From: an uncultured Ilumatobacter sp.
Lineage (GTDB): Bacteria > Actinomycetota > Acidimicrobiia > Acidimicrobiales > Ilumatobacteraceae
NCBI GenBank assembly: GCA_937919625.1
Contig: CALFRK010000060.1
Location: 28,643-92,642, forward strand
Direction: 5' to 3'
DNA: 64,000 bases
Within the stretch, counting starts at the first letter, position 1, and the number at the start of each line of letters is the position of its first letter. The notes beneath the pieces were generated by a model. That model worked only from the letters and a program-made list of their open reading frames with translations, searched no databases and was not told the origin of the DNA. Shown piece by piece: positions 1 to 8,897 of this stretch. Made by a program: the position numbers and the translations under genes.

Positions 1-1
1 A

Positions 2-598
2 GGACAAGACTGCACCGCGGCGACCCGCGTGATCGTCGGTCCGAAGGTCTACCGCGACTTTGTCGACGCCCTCACCGAGCAGGCCAAGGGGTCCGGTGTC
101 GGCGGCCCCGACGCTGAGGACGTGCTGTTCGGCCCCGTAAACAACGCTAACCAACTCGCCCATGTGCAGGGTTTCCTCGAGCGCACCCCCGATCACGCCT
201 TGATCACCACCGGCGGCAACAGGATCGGTAGCACGGGCTACTTTCTCGAACCGACCGTCGTCGCCGACCTACGCCAAGACGACGAGATGATCCAGCGCGA
301 GATCTTCGGTCCGGTGATCACCGTCCAGCAGTTCGAAGACGAGGAGCAAGCCCTCGCGTGGGCGAACGGCGTTGACTACGGCCTGGCATCGAGCGTCTGG
401 ACCACCAACTTCGGCCGGGCAATGCGGATGGCCAAGCGGCTCGACTTCGGCTGTGTGTGGATCAATACTCATATCCCACTCGTGGCCGAGATGCCCCACG
501 GCGGCTATAAGAAGTCGGGATACGGCAAGGACCTGTCGGCCTATGCGATCGACGACTACACCCGTATCAAGCACGTGATGGCCAACCTCGAGAGCTGA
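2..598 (+). CDS. Aldehyde dehydrogenase, C-terminal part (aminobutyraldehyde/betaine aldehyde type)
   Basis: The frame is open to the left edge, so only about 198 C-terminal residues are present and the NAD-binding half is missing. The first visible residues, GQDCTAATR, carry the catalytic cysteine (codon 11-13) of the aldehyde dehydrogenase family, which oxidises aldehydes to acids with NAD(P). The segments EIFGPVITV and [15 protein letters not shown] are typical of the family; the latter resembles the gamma-aminobutyraldehyde/betaine aldehyde branch, suggesting polyamine or choline breakdown. Exact substrate is inferred. It ends 25 bases before the next gene, which has its own promoter-like box. 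Confidence 0.9.
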   Translation, partial: GQDCTAATRVIVGPKVYRDFVDALTEQAKGSGVGGPDAEDVLFGPVNNANQLAHVQGFLERTPDHALITTGGNRIGSTGYFLEPTVVADLRQDDEMIQREIFGPVITVQQFEDEEQALAWANGVDYGLASSVWTTNFGRAMRMAKRLDFGCVWINTHIPLVAEMPHGGYKKSGYGKDLSAYAIDDYTRIKHVMANLES

Positions 599-608
599 GC
601 TAAGGCGC

Positions 609-614
609 TAGCCT
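609..614 (+). promoter_or_regulatory. TAGCCT -10 box, probable leaderless promoter
   Basis: TANNNT hexamer ending 9 bases before the ATG at 624; no Shine-Dalgarno sequence lies between them. Part of a pattern repeated across the window. Confidence 0.45.
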
Positions 615-623
615 CGCTGCACC

Positions 624-1547
624 ATGCCGACATCCGATGCTCCGAAGATTGCCCTGGCGCCTGCTCCAGGGCCTGACTGGCTGGCCGCCGCCATTGTCGA
701 CGGTGGTGGCCACCTCGTACCGCTGACCGAGTGCGAGGCGATCATCTGGGCCGATTTCGGTGACCCGAACGGCCTCGCGGCGGCGTTGGTCGAAGCCCCC
801 CGAGCGACCTGGGTGCAGCTTCCGTTTGCCGGCATCGAAAACTTCGTGCCACATCTCGATCGTCATCACACATGGACCTGCGGCAAGGGCGTCTACTCCG
901 AGCCGGTCGCCGAGATGGCGCTGGCGCTGGCGCTCGCCGGACTGCGCGGTTTCGGAACGTACGCCCGCGCCACATCGTGGTCGCAACCGTTGGGGCACAG
1001 CCTGCTCGGAGCGCGGGTGACGATTTTGGGCGGCGGCGGCATCGCCGAAGCACTGGTGCGCTTGCTGCAGCCGTTCAACTGCCACATCACTATCGTGCGT
1101 TCAAACGTGCAGCACATGGATGGCGTCGACGTCGTACTCGAGGCCGATCGCTACGCCGACTCGCTCCCGGGTGCCGACTTGGTCGTGCTGGCACTCCCGC
1201 TCACGCCCGATACAAAGGGTCTGATAGGTCGCGACGAACTTGCGCTGATGGAGTCGCACACATGGCTGGTCAACGTTGCCAGGGGCGGTCACATCGTCAC
1301 CGATGATCTGGTCGAGGCGTTGCGCGGGGGTGTGATTGGGGGCGCCGGGTTGGAAGTCACCGATCCTGAGCCGCTGCCGGAGGGCCACCCGCTGTGGCAT
1401 CTGGACAACTGCATCATTACGCCCCACAGCGGGACGACACCCGAGATGGGGCGGCCGCTGTTGGCTGCCCGAGTCGAGGCCAACGTGCGTCGATTCGCCG
1501 CTGGACACGAGCTGATCGGTCCGGTATACGTCGACGCCGGTTACTGA
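624..1547 (+). CDS. D-isomer-specific 2-hydroxyacid dehydrogenase
   Basis: A 307-residue NAD-dependent oxidoreductase of the D-2-hydroxyacid dehydrogenase family, which interconverts 2-keto and D-2-hydroxy acids in the cytoplasm. The nucleotide-binding segment ILGGGGIAEAL is near residue 135. LPLTPDTKGLI, the catalytic-arginine segment NVARGGHI, the glutamate segment LEVTDPEPLP and the catalytic histidine in TPHSG follow in family order. The substrate-binding half is short and divergent, so substrate cannot be assigned. The ATG at 624 is supported by the TAGCCT box 9 bases upstream. Confidence 0.88.
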   Translation: MPTSDAPKIALAPAPGPDWLAAAIVDGGGHLVPLTECEAIIWADFGDPNGLAAALVEAPRATWVQLPFAGIENFVPHLDRHHTWTCGKGVYSEPVAEMALALALAGLRGFGTYARATSWSQPLGHSLLGARVTILGGGGIAEALVRLLQPFNCHITIVRSNVQHMDGVDVVLEADRYADSLPGADLVVLALPLTPDTKGLIGRDELALMESHTWLVNVARGGHIVTDDLVEALRGGVIGGAGLEVTDPEPLPEGHPLWHLDNCIITPHSGTTPEMGRPLLAARVEANVRRFAAGHELIGPVYVDAGY

Positions 1548-1641
1548 TCCGCGGCGCGATCATGGCCAAGCCCTAATCGGGTGCGACTGCATTCGATTCG
1601 ATTGAGGCCTGCATTCCGTTTGACTGATGGAAGGAACGTAG

Positions 1642-2112
1642 ATGCGCTGGATGTGGGGTGTTGTCGGCCTGGTCGTGGTGGTCGTGGCTGTCGCTGTGGT
1701 TGCATTGAGCCTCGCCCTGGGTCAGTCGAGCACAGCGGTCTCCGAGCTCGAGTTGGGCGACTGCTTTGACTTGACGACCTTGTCGCCGGGTGTCGCCGAC
1801 CAGGCTGTTGAGACCGTCGAAAGAGTTGACCTGATCGATTGCGAAGAGGCACACCTGACGCAGGTCGTGCTGGTCGGCGAGCTGAACCCCGACGGCGACC
1901 TCGACTACCCGAGTGACACGGTGTTGTTCGAACAGATTGATCGGCGTTGCGTTGAGGCATCGTCGCTGGTTGGCGACCAGTTCGGCCTGCTGCCCGTGGC
2001 CCCGACGGAGATCTCATGGAATCGCGTGGGAGGTCGATTCCATTGCCTTGCGGTGCCGTTCGGCGGCCGAGCTTGGACCGGTACTCTGTTGCGCTCGGGA
2101 CCGAGTGGTTGA
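1642..2112 (+). CDS. Membrane-anchored septum-formation-domain protein
   Basis: A 156-residue protein with one N-terminal membrane segment (about residues 5-28, VVGLVVVVVAVAVVALSLAL) and an extracytoplasmic domain. The pattern LELGDCFDL, then DLIDCEEAHLTQVV, then RCVEA resembles the actinobacterial Septum_form domain (PF13845), with cysteines that could form disulphides. Known members are small envelope proteins linked to cell division only by loose association. The ATG at 1642 follows a good ribosome site (GAAGGAA, about 7 bases before). It is followed by tRNA-Val on the same strand. Confidence 0.75.
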   Translation: MRWMWGVVGLVVVVVAVAVVALSLALGQSSTAVSELELGDCFDLTTLSPGVADQAVETVERVDLIDCEEAHLTQVVLVGELNPDGDLDYPSDTVLFEQIDRRCVEASSLVGDQFGLLPVAPTEISWNRVGGRFHCLAVPFGGRAWTGTLLRSGPSG

Positions 2113-2144
2113 GGCGCTGCGGTGTTAGTCTGCTGTCCCGGCAA

Positions 2145-2221
2145 GGGCGATTAGCTCAGATGGTTAGAGCACTGCCTTCACACGGCAGGGGTCGTTGGTT
2201 CGAGTCCAATATCGCCCACCA
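2145..2221 (+). tRNA. tRNA-Val (anticodon CAC)
   Basis: A full cloverleaf can be drawn. The acceptor GGGCGAT pairs with ATCGCCC, the D-arm is GCTC/GAGC, and the anticodon stem CTGCC/GGCAG encloses loop TTCACAC with anticodon CAC (valine, codon GUG). The T-loop is TTCGAGT. The 3' CCA (2219-2221) is encoded. Confidence 0.97.
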
Positions 2222-2343
2222 CGACAACCCACCCTGCAGGCCCTTCCCGAAATCCTGCACGAAATGGGCAGCATGTGGGTCATGTCGTTCTATGAGGACC
2301 TTTTCCTCTTGCAATCTCGCAGCGTCGGCGCTAAAGCTGTGCC

Positions 2344-2820
2344 ATGAGCAGCGCTGACAATCCTCAGACCCATCACTGGCTCCCCGACGGCATGGAAGAA
2401 CTCGAAGTCGCCGAATGCTGGAGGCTGCTGCGCCACGAGGAGGTCGGTCGGCTGGCGGTGGCGATCGCCGACCATCCCGACATCTTCCCGATCAACTATC
2501 TGGTCGACGGCGAGAGCATCGTCTTTCGCACCGCCGCCGGCACCAAGCTGGCTGCGAGCGTACTCGGCAAGGGTGTTGCGTTTGAGATCGACGGCTACGA
2601 CGCGATTGCTGGCGAAGCCTGGAGTGTTGTCGTCAAGGGTTATGCACGCGAGATCGAGCAAATGCTCGACTACTTCGACGCCGACGATCTGCCCTTGTTC
2701 CCGTGGCATGCCTCGGTCAAACCCAACATCGTTCGCGTGACGCCCGACCTCATCAGCGGACGCCGTTTCCATGTGGTCGAACGAAGCTCGCTGGAGGCCC
2801 CTCTTCCCGAGCACGACTAG
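2344..2820 (+). CDS. Pyridoxamine 5'-phosphate oxidase family protein (FMN split barrel)
   Basis: A 158-residue protein of the flavin-binding split-barrel superfamily. The order CWRLLRHEEVGRLAVAI, PINYLVDGESIVFRTAAGTKL, VAFEIDGYD and WSVVVKGYA is that of the NimA-like/PF12900 group, where a bound FMN or F420 supports reduction of small molecules. Length fits the family. No catalytic residue defines a substrate, so the role stays general (flavin-dependent reductase or cofactor binder). It stands alone between tRNA-Val and the DUF3499 gene. The ATG at 2344 begins just before the conserved region. Confidence 0.82.
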   Translation: MSSADNPQTHHWLPDGMEELEVAECWRLLRHEEVGRLAVAIADHPDIFPINYLVDGESIVFRTAAGTKLAASVLGKGVAFEIDGYDAIAGEAWSVVVKGYAREIEQMLDYFDADDLPLFPWHASVKPNIVRVTPDLISGRRFHVVERSSLEAPLPEHD

Positions 2821-2879
2821 CCGTACATGCCGCCGGACCGATCGTCATGCCATAGCAGTCGGGCGGTGCCTGAGCAGGT

Positions 2880-2885
2880 TAGATT
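2880..2885 (+). promoter_or_regulatory. TAGATT -10 box, probable leaderless promoter
   Basis: TANNNT hexamer ending 6 bases before the GTG start at 2892. Confidence 0.45.
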
Positions 2886-2891
2886 CGTGGC

Positions 2892-3401
2892 GTGGCGAGG
2901 CTGTGTGGGCGACCTGGGTGTTCGGAGGTCGGAGCCTTGGCGTACGGGATGGTGCCCGAGGACCTGTTGTTCTGGATCGCCCCGATCAGCGAAGCACCGA
3001 TCATCGATCCCAGCCTGTTGTGTCGGCGCCATGCCGACTCGATGATCGTGCCGCGGGGATGGACCCTCGACGACCGGCGCGAACAGATGCCGCGCTTGTT
3101 CAACACAAAAAGACTCACCAGTGATCCGTCGGCGTCGAGTAAGTCGAAGCGCCGTCGTGCTTCGGGCTCGGGTGCGCCGCAACCCGAACAGATGCAGATC
3201 GACGGCACCGGCGAGATCGAACGGCCACTGTTCGAATCTCAAGCTGCCAGTGACGCTGCCGGTGACCAACCGCTTGCTGACGCGGCCCGGGCGCCATGGC
3301 AACCGGACTTCGATGTCGATGACGACCTCGATGGGTTGCTGCAGGTCGAGAGCCCACTGCTCGCCCGTGCTTTCCGGGGCACCGACCGCCCCAAGCTCTG
3401 A
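2892..3401 (+). CDS. DUF3499 family protein
   Basis: A 169-residue protein of unknown function found in actinobacteria. The N-terminal CGRPGC, then ALAYGMVPEDLLFW, then LLCRRHAD form the conserved DUF3499 core; the paired cysteines plus a later Cys/His could bind a metal (inference). After residue 85 it becomes a charged, low-complexity tail (KSKRRRASGSGAP). The GTG start at 2892 is chosen because the conserved core begins immediately and a TAGATT box lies 6 bases upstream. The SRPBCC gene follows 6 bases after its stop, suggesting cotranscription. Confidence 0.85.
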   Translation: MARLCGRPGCSEVGALAYGMVPEDLLFWIAPISEAPIIDPSLLCRRHADSMIVPRGWTLDDRREQMPRLFNTKRLTSDPSASSKSKRRRASGSGAPQPEQMQIDGTGEIERPLFESQAASDAAGDQPLADAARAPWQPDFDVDDDLDGLLQVESPLLARAFRGTDRPKL

Positions 3402-3407
3402 CGACAC

Positions 3408-3863
3408 ATGCGAACGTCCGAATCGGTTGTTGTGCCGGCATCGCCAGCTGTGGTGTTCTCACATGTGTCCAATCTGGATGCCTACCCCGCTTGGCTGGGG
3501 CTTGTGCACAGGGCCGAACCCGTTGCCGATTCGTCACCCGAGCGCCCAGCCTGGTCGGTCGAACTGCGGGCGCGGGTCGGGCCGTTCGCTCGGTCGAAGC
3601 AACTCCGGATGGAGCGGACCCAGCTCGTGGTAGGCGAGTTGGCTGTGTTCGAACGAGCCGAGACAGACGGTCGCCATCACGCCAGGTGGACGCTGCGGGC
3701 CGAACTCGAGCGGACGGCTGACGAGCAGACTCGGCTGACGATGCATCTCGCCTACGACGGTTCATTGTGGACTGGCGGTCTCCTCGAACGAGTGCTCGAG
3801 GAGGAGATCCGACGTGGGCGGCTCGGACTGACGCGACTCGTCAGCGGCGAGCCCACGCGCTGA
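3408..3863 (+). CDS. SRPBCC/polyketide-cyclase-like lipid-binding-fold protein
   Basis: A 151-residue protein of START/SRPBCC type: the opening ESVVVPASPAVVFSHVSNLDAYPAWL is typical of this fold (beta strand, helix, conserved Pro and Trp), followed by beta strands and a long C-terminal helix (GGLLERVLEEEIRRGRLGL). Such proteins bind hydrophobic ligands; the ligand here is unknown. It overlaps the convergent ABC ATPase gene by 23 bases at the 3' end. It probably forms a pair with the DUF3499 gene. Confidence 0.8.
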   Translation: MRTSESVVVPASPAVVFSHVSNLDAYPAWLGLVHRAEPVADSSPERPAWSVELRARVGPFARSKQLRMERTQLVVGELAVFERAETDGRHHARWTLRAELERTADEQTRLTMHLAYDGSLWTGGLLERVLEEEIRRGRLGLTRLVSGEPTR

Positions 3864-4668
3864 GCCGGCCGTCTGGCCGGCGTTCTAGCGCCAGATTCAT
3901 CTCGAAGCACTCACTGAGCGACGTCTCGGTGAGTGCCTCGTCGATCGGGCCCTGCGAAACGGCTCTGCCTTCCCGCAGCAGCAGGGCATGTGTCACACCA
4001 TCGGGGACCTCGTCGACATGGTGCGTGACGAGCACGAAGGGTGGGCCGTCGCGGTCGGCGGCCAGATCGCCGAGGGCGGCGACGAGTTGTTCGCGTCCGC
4101 CTAGATCGAGGCGTGCCGAGGGCTCGTCGAGCAACACTATGCCGGGGTCGTTCATCAGCGTGCGGGCGAGGAACACGCGCTGCTGCTCGCCCGACGACAA
4201 CGTACCGAGGCTTCGATCGGCGAGATCTTCGATACCCATCCTGGCCAGACAGTCATGGGCCTTCGAGCGATCGCCTTCGTCATACTGGTGCCACCACGGT
4301 TCGAGGGCGGCGTACTTGGCGGTCATCACGATCTCGGTGGCCGTGAGGGCGGGCCGGAAATCGGCCCCCAGCGCAGCCGACGCATATCCGACCCGACGAC
4401 GCAACTGGCGCACATCGGTGCGTCCCAACAGTTCGCCGAGCACCCGCACCGATCCGGAAGAGGGGTGCTCATACATCGATGCGATGCGGAGCAAGGTTGT
4501 TTTGCCGCTGCCGTTGGCGCCGAGTACCAGCCAATAATGGCCGGTGGAGACATGCAGCGAGATGTCATCGAGAATCCGTCGACCTTCACGCTCGAACACG
4601 ATGTGGTCGAGCTCGAGTGGTATCGCCGGCTCGTTCTGGCTCGCTTTGGTCGCCCCCAGGATGTTCAC
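3841..4668 (-). CDS. ABC transporter ATP-binding protein
   Basis: A complete ATPase domain: Walker A GANGSGKT, signature LSSGEQQR, Walker B IVLLDEPSA, and switch histidine in LVTHHVDEV. No permease gene is adjacent, so the transported substrate or non-transport role is unknown; the closest layout is that of single cytoplasmic ATPases of the ModF/YlmA kind (inference). The frame is open to a TTG at 4728, only 17 bases from the divergent peptidase gene; the GTG at 4668 is preferred because it leaves room for promoters and starts near the family's N-terminus (EPAIPLELDHIVF). About 275 residues. Confidence 0.85.
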   Translation of the reverse strand: MNILGATKASQNEPAIPLELDHIVFEREGRRILDDISLHVSTGHYWLVLGANGSGKTTLLRIASMYEHPSSGSVRVLGELLGRTDVRQLRRRVGYASAALGADFRPALTATEIVMTAKYAALEPWWHQYDEGDRSKAHDCLARMGIEDLADRSLGTLSSGEQQRVFLARTLMNDPGIVLLDEPSARLDLGGREQLVAALGDLAADRDGPPFVLVTHHVDEVPDGVTHALLLREGRAVSQGPIDEALTETSLSECFEMNLALERRPDGRLSAWARR

Positions 4669-4730
4669 GTCCGACTGTGTACTGGGCCGAAGGGGTGCGA
4701 AGATGCCTGTAACCCAACTGCAATACAAGG

Positions 4731-4736
4731 TACGCT
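4731..4736 (+). promoter_or_regulatory. TACGCT -10 box, probable leaderless promoter
   Basis: TANNNT hexamer ending 9 bases before the ATG at 4746. Confidence 0.4.
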
Positions 4737-4745
4737 CCGCGACCT

Positions 4746-5963
4746 ATGACATCGGCGATTCGCAGGATCTTCGCTGCGGCGACTGCCGCTGCGGTGATGG
4801 TTTCGGTCACCGCTCCTGTTTTCGCACAAACCGACGACGACCCTGCTCAGCAGGCGGCGCTCGAGATCGCCGCCGCCCGGGATCGCGCCAACCAGGCTGC
4901 CGAGGATTTCTTCGCTGCCGAGTCGCGACGCGAGCTTCTGTTGCTCGAACAGGAGCGCTTGCAGCTCGAAATCAAGGATCTGGCCAGCGAGGTCGCCGAA
5001 CTCAAACGGGCGGTCGAACTCGTTGCCATTGCCCGATTTGTCAGCAGTGGTGCCACGGGGATCCCGATTTTGACCGACCTTCGAGCGCCAACCGAACAAC
5101 TGCACGGCTATGTGCTCGCCACGGTGGTCGCCGAGTCAGGAGCCACCACACTCGATGACTATGACGAGGCCCGTGTCCGGCTGCGCCAAAAGGAATCCGA
5201 CCTGAAGGACACCGAGGCTGCGCTCGAACGTCAGAAGAATGAACTCGTCCAGCTTCAGGCCGAGGCCGAGGTCGAGGTCGTACAGCTACGTGAGGTTGAA
5301 GGACAACGTTTGCAGGATGAGGCCGTGGTGGCGGCGTTGGCGGCCCAGCAGCGGGAGGAGGGTCGCCAGCTGGTCGAGCTCGAACGCCGCCGTGCCGAGG
5401 CCGCACGTGTCGCCGCCGCCAATGCCGGCGGGGTGGCAGCACCCGTGTCAGCGGGCTCGTCCGATGGCAACACCACTGGCAATCAGGGGATCAGTGGCGG
5501 CGAGGCCGGTGGTCGAACCGGCGGCGGCGGTGTCGGCACCAATCCCCGCTCGGCCGGCGCCGGCTATCTCGATCAGACCATCATCTGCCCGGTCCAGGGC
5601 GGCTCGGCATATGGCGACACATGGGGCGCCCCGCGTAGCGGTGGGCGGCGCCATCAGGGAGTCGACATGTTGGCGCCGGCCGGAACCCCGTTGCAGGCGG
5701 TGATCGGTGGTGTTGTCTCACAGCGCGACAACATGCTCGGCGGCATCACGATCTCTCTGCAGGGCGACAACGGCAACCGGTATTACTACGCCCACCTCAG
5801 CGCATACGAGGGTGAGGGCGGCCGTGTCGAAACGGCGCAGGTGATTGGCTATGTCGGCGACACCGGCAACGCCACCGGAATTCCCCACCTGCATTTCGAG
5901 ATCCGTCCGAATGGCGGCGTCCCGACGAATCCGTACCCCTCGGTGCGAGCGGCTGGCTGCTGA
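4746..5963 (+). CDS. Secreted M23 peptidase with coiled-coil N-terminus
   Basis: A 405-residue exported cell-wall hydrolase. It has a signal peptide (about residues 1-27, ending VFAQ), then a long coiled coil (about 35-220, rich in Glu/Gln/Arg heptads), a Gly/Ser/Ala linker, and a C-terminal LytM/M23 domain. The zinc ligands are visible as HQGVD and HLHFE. This order matches EnvC/NlpD-like or RipA-partner hydrolases that cut peptidoglycan peptides during division. The domain is catalytically intact. It ends convergently with rlmN, 46 bases away. Confidence 0.9.
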   Translation: MTSAIRRIFAAATAAAVMVSVTAPVFAQTDDDPAQQAALEIAAARDRANQAAEDFFAAESRRELLLLEQERLQLEIKDLASEVAELKRAVELVAIARFVSSGATGIPILTDLRAPTEQLHGYVLATVVAESGATTLDDYDEARVRLRQKESDLKDTEAALERQKNELVQLQAEAEVEVVQLREVEGQRLQDEAVVAALAAQQREEGRQLVELERRRAEAARVAAANAGGVAAPVSAGSSDGNTTGNQGISGGEAGGRTGGGGVGTNPRSAGAGYLDQTIICPVQGGSAYGDTWGAPRSGGRRHQGVDMLAPAGTPLQAVIGGVVSQRDNMLGGITISLQGDNGNRYYYAHLSAYEGEGGRVETAQVIGYVGDTGNATGIPHLHFEIRPNGGVPTNPYPSVRAAGC

Positions 5964-6009
5964 CCCGCCAATCTGTCGAGATAGCCGCCGCCGAGGTTTC
6001 CGCTCATGA

Positions 6010-7077
6010 TCAGGTTGACGCCTTCGGTCCGCTGGGCTTACGGCCGAGCGTCACAGGCTGCCCCGCAGCCAGTTGACCACACGCAGCGTCGATCTCGGTG
6101 CCCCGGTTTTGTCTGACGGTGGCGTTCGCCCCGAGCGACTCGAGCAGATCGCGGAACTCGTGTACCCGCTTGAGCGAGGTGCCGCGGGTCGCATAGCCGG
6201 GGGTCGGGTTGAGCGGGATCAGATTGACGTGTGCCCGTGGGCGCAACCGCCGACACAGTGCTGCCAACTCGGCGGCATCTGAATTGCGATCATTGACGCC
6301 CTCGATCATCGCCCACTCGAAACTGATCCGCCGGTTGCGGGCCGAAAGGTAATCGGAGCATGCCTCGATCAGATCGTCGATCGGGTAGCGCTTGTTGATC
6401 GGCACCAGCTCATCGCGCAACGAGTCGTTGGCGGCATGCAGCGAGACGGCCAGGTTCACTGGAAGCGGTCGTTCGGCGAGCTTACGGATGCCAGGAATCA
6501 ACCCGACGGTGCTGATCGTGATGTGCCGCGCCGACAACCCGATCTCGCCGTGGATCCGTTCGACCGACTGCCAGACGCTCTGCTCGTTGGCCATCGGCTC
6601 GCCCATCCCCATGTACACGACGTTGGAGACGCGCCGGCCGGCCTGACGGGCGCGCGCACTGGCGCGGGCGACCTGCTCTACGATCTCTCCCGTGGTGAGG
6701 TGGCGAGTGAATCCGGCCTGCCCAGTGGCGCAGAAACCGCACCCCATCGCGCACCCGGCCTGGCTGGAGATGCACACGGTGGCACGATCGGCGTACAGCA
6801 TCAGCACGGTCTCGACACGGCTGCCTCCCTCGAGTTCCCACAGGAACTTCACCGTGTCGCCGTTGCCACTCACCGTCTCGGTGACCGGGGTCAGCGCGTT
6901 CGGCAGGCGTCTGGCGAGGTCGGCCCGCAACGCCTTTGGCAGGTTCGTCCATTCGTCGGGTTCGGTGAACTGTTCGTAAAGCCCGCTCCAGACCTGGTCG
7001 ACGCGGTAGCGCGGGGTGCCATCGAGCACCTCGGCGAGCTGTTCGCGGGTGACGTCGTAGCGGGTCAGCGTGGTCAT
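6010..7077 (-). CDS. rlmN: 23S rRNA (adenine(2503)-C(2))-methyltransferase RlmN
   Basis: A radical-SAM methyltransferase that methylates A2503 of 23S rRNA and A37 of some tRNAs. The cluster motif CAMGCGFC (CxxxCxxC) is present. YMGMGEPMAN and the methyl-carrying cysteine segment IDAACGQLA near the C-terminus are also present, as is ALRADLARRLP in the N-terminal helical domain. The frame extends upstream to 7365, but the ATG at 7077 is chosen: it overlaps the stop of the M3 peptidase gene (ATGA) and gives 355 residues, the family length. It is the last gene of an mshD-peptidase-rlmN operon. Confidence 0.95.
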   Translation of the reverse strand: MTTLTRYDVTREQLAEVLDGTPRYRVDQVWSGLYEQFTEPDEWTNLPKALRADLARRLPNALTPVTETVSGNGDTVKFLWELEGGSRVETVLMLYADRATVCISSQAGCAMGCGFCATGQAGFTRHLTTGEIVEQVARASARARQAGRRVSNVVYMGMGEPMANEQSVWQSVERIHGEIGLSARHITISTVGLIPGIRKLAERPLPVNLAVSLHAANDSLRDELVPINKRYPIDDLIEACSDYLSARNRRISFEWAMIEGVNDRNSDAAELAALCRRLRPRAHVNLIPLNPTPGYATRGTSLKRVHEFRDLLESLGANATVRQNRGTEIDAACGQLAAGQPVTLGRKPSGPKAST

Positions 7078-8897
7078 TCGGCCGCTGAACGCTCGGCAGC
7101 CAGGTCGGCGTATTGGGCGATGCGACCACGACACACGTCGAGGCTCGCTGTCCAGAATCCGACGTCGGTGACGTCGAGCCCGAACGCCTCGCCCAACTGT
7201 TCGGCCGTGTCCATGCCCGCACGAGACAGCAGATCGTCGTAGCCGATCCGGAACCGTTCTGGGTCGGCCTGGTATCGGGCGTACAACCCGAGCCCGAACA
7301 GCAGGCCGTAGGTGTACGGCCAATTGTAGAAGTGTGAACCGTAGTAGTGCGGCTTGAGGATCCACATATGTGGGTGGCGGGTGTCGAGGTCGATGCCATC
7401 GCCGTAGGCGTCGGCCTGAGCCTGCAGCATCAGCTCGTTGAGTTCGCTGACGCCGAGCGTGCCTCGCTGGCGGCGGGCGAACACCTCGCTCTCGAACAAG
7501 AATCGTGAGTGGATGTCGACCACAACCTGATTCGAACCGGCCAGATCGACGTCGAGCAGAGCCAATCTTTCGGGGCCCTCGAGTCGGCTGAGGCCGGCCT
7601 CGACGGCGAGCGTCTCGCAGAAGATGCTGGCGGTTTCGGCAAGTGCCATCGGAACCCGCTTCTGGAGTGCGGTCCGGCCGGCCAGTGTGGTGTTGTGGTA
7701 GGCGTGCCCGAGTTCGTGGGCTGTAGTTTGGGCCGAGCTGACCGAACCAGCCCAGTTGAGTAGCACTAGCGACCGGTCATCTTTGAACGACATGCAGAAG
7801 GCGCCACCCGTCTTGCCGTCACGTGGCTCGGCATCGATCCAGTGTTCGCTGAGGGAGCGGTCGACCAGGCCGGCCAGTTGATCGCTGTAGGTGGCAAATG
7901 CCGAACGAACCCAATCGATGCCGTCGCTCCAAGAGATGGATGACGCCACGTGTGGGAGCGGTGCTTCGAGGTCCCACCACGGCAGCCCCCCGGTGTGACC
8001 GTGCAGCCGCGCTTTGATTCGCATCCATCTGCGAAAATCTGGCAAGGCGTCTGTGATCGCAGCCTGCATGGCGTCGAACGTGGCTCGACTGACGCTGTTG
8101 GCGAACAGCGAGGCATCGAGCGGGCTCTTCCAGTTGCGCCGCCGATTGACGCTGTTGGCCTCGCCCTTGATGGCGTTCATGGCGGCTGCGACAGAGGTGT
8201 CGACTCGCGGCCATGCCTGCATCTCGGCGTCGTAACCGGCCCGCCTGATCTCGGGGTCGGGCGACGTACCCAACCCCCGCACGGCCGGCATCGGCATCGT
8301 TTCGGTGCGCCCGCCCGGAAATCTAACCTTGGTGGTGAGCTGGGAGGTGATGTCGCTGTGCAGTCGTCCCCACGCACCTGAACCCGTGGTTGCCAGCTCG
8401 GCGTACAAGCCTTCTTCCGCCTCGGTCATCTGGTGGCCTGCCCGCTCGTCGAGGCGCGCCAGCGGGCCCTGGTGCTCAGCTACCTCGCTGCTGACCGTCG
8501 CCAGTTCGTCGACGCCCAGTGCATGTACCCAATCGGCGAGTCGTGCGACCAGCGGTCCGATCTTCGCCTCGTGCACATCGAGCTGGCTCGCCAAGGCCTG
8601 CGCATGTTCGTGGCGCGAGTCGGTGGCGATCGTCGAGTACACCACGGCCCCCAGTTCGTTAAACTCTTCGGAGAAGGTGTTGTAGGCGCCGATCACGGCG
8701 TCGGCGGCGGCTCCATCGGCGGCTGTGACGGGCCGTGTATCGATCGCCCGTACGTCGTGCTCATCGAACAGCGCCACCAAGCGCCCGGCGCCGGCTCCGA
8801 TTCGTTCCATAGCATCGACGAAACTGCGGGCGTCGAGCCCTTCATGAACGTCGGCCACGCTCCAGCGCGGCAGTGGATCCGTCTCGGTGGTGCTCAT
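7074..8897 (-). CDS. M3 family oligoendopeptidase (PepF type)
   Basis: A 607-residue cytoplasmic zinc peptidase that trims short peptides. The active-site HELGH is seen in TTAHELGHAYHNTTL, followed about 25 residues later by the third zinc ligand region MALAETASIFCE. The C-terminal segment HYYGSHFYNWPYTYG is typical of the oligoendopeptidase F/M3B group. The ATG at 8897 is favoured over the upstream in-frame codon because it overlaps the mshD stop (ATGA) and follows AGGGGA. The gene overlaps rlmN by 4 bases. Confidence 0.93.
   Translation of the reverse strand: MSTTETDPLPRWSVADVHEGLDARSFVDAMERIGAGAGRLVALFDEHDVRAIDTRPVTAADGAAADAVIGAYNTFSEEFNELGAVVYSTIATDSRHEHAQALASQLDVHEAKIGPLVARLADWVHALGVDELATVSSEVAEHQGPLARLDERAGHQMTEAEEGLYAELATTGSGAWGRLHSDITSQLTTKVRFPGGRTETMPMPAVRGLGTSPDPEIRRAGYDAEMQAWPRVDTSVAAAMNAIKGEANSVNRRRNWKSPLDASLFANSVSRATFDAMQAAITDALPDFRRWMRIKARLHGHTGGLPWWDLEAPLPHVASSISWSDGIDWVRSAFATYSDQLAGLVDRSLSEHWIDAEPRDGKTGGAFCMSFKDDRSLVLLNWAGSVSSAQTTAHELGHAYHNTTLAGRTALQKRVPMALAETASIFCETLAVEAGLSRLEGPERLALLDVDLAGSNQVVVDIHSRFLFESEVFARRQRGTLGVSELNELMLQAQADAYGDGIDLDTRHPHMWILKPHYYGSHFYNWPYTYGLLFGLGLYARYQADPERFRIGYDDLLSRAGMDTAEQLGEAFGLDVTDVGFWTASLDVCRGRIAQYADLAAERSAAE

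Noticed and set aside
2292..2306. Small hairpin GAGGA-CCTTT-TCCTC after tRNA-Val as a terminator
   Set aside because: Only a 5-bp stem, 70 bases from the tRNA and without a T run; too weak to call.
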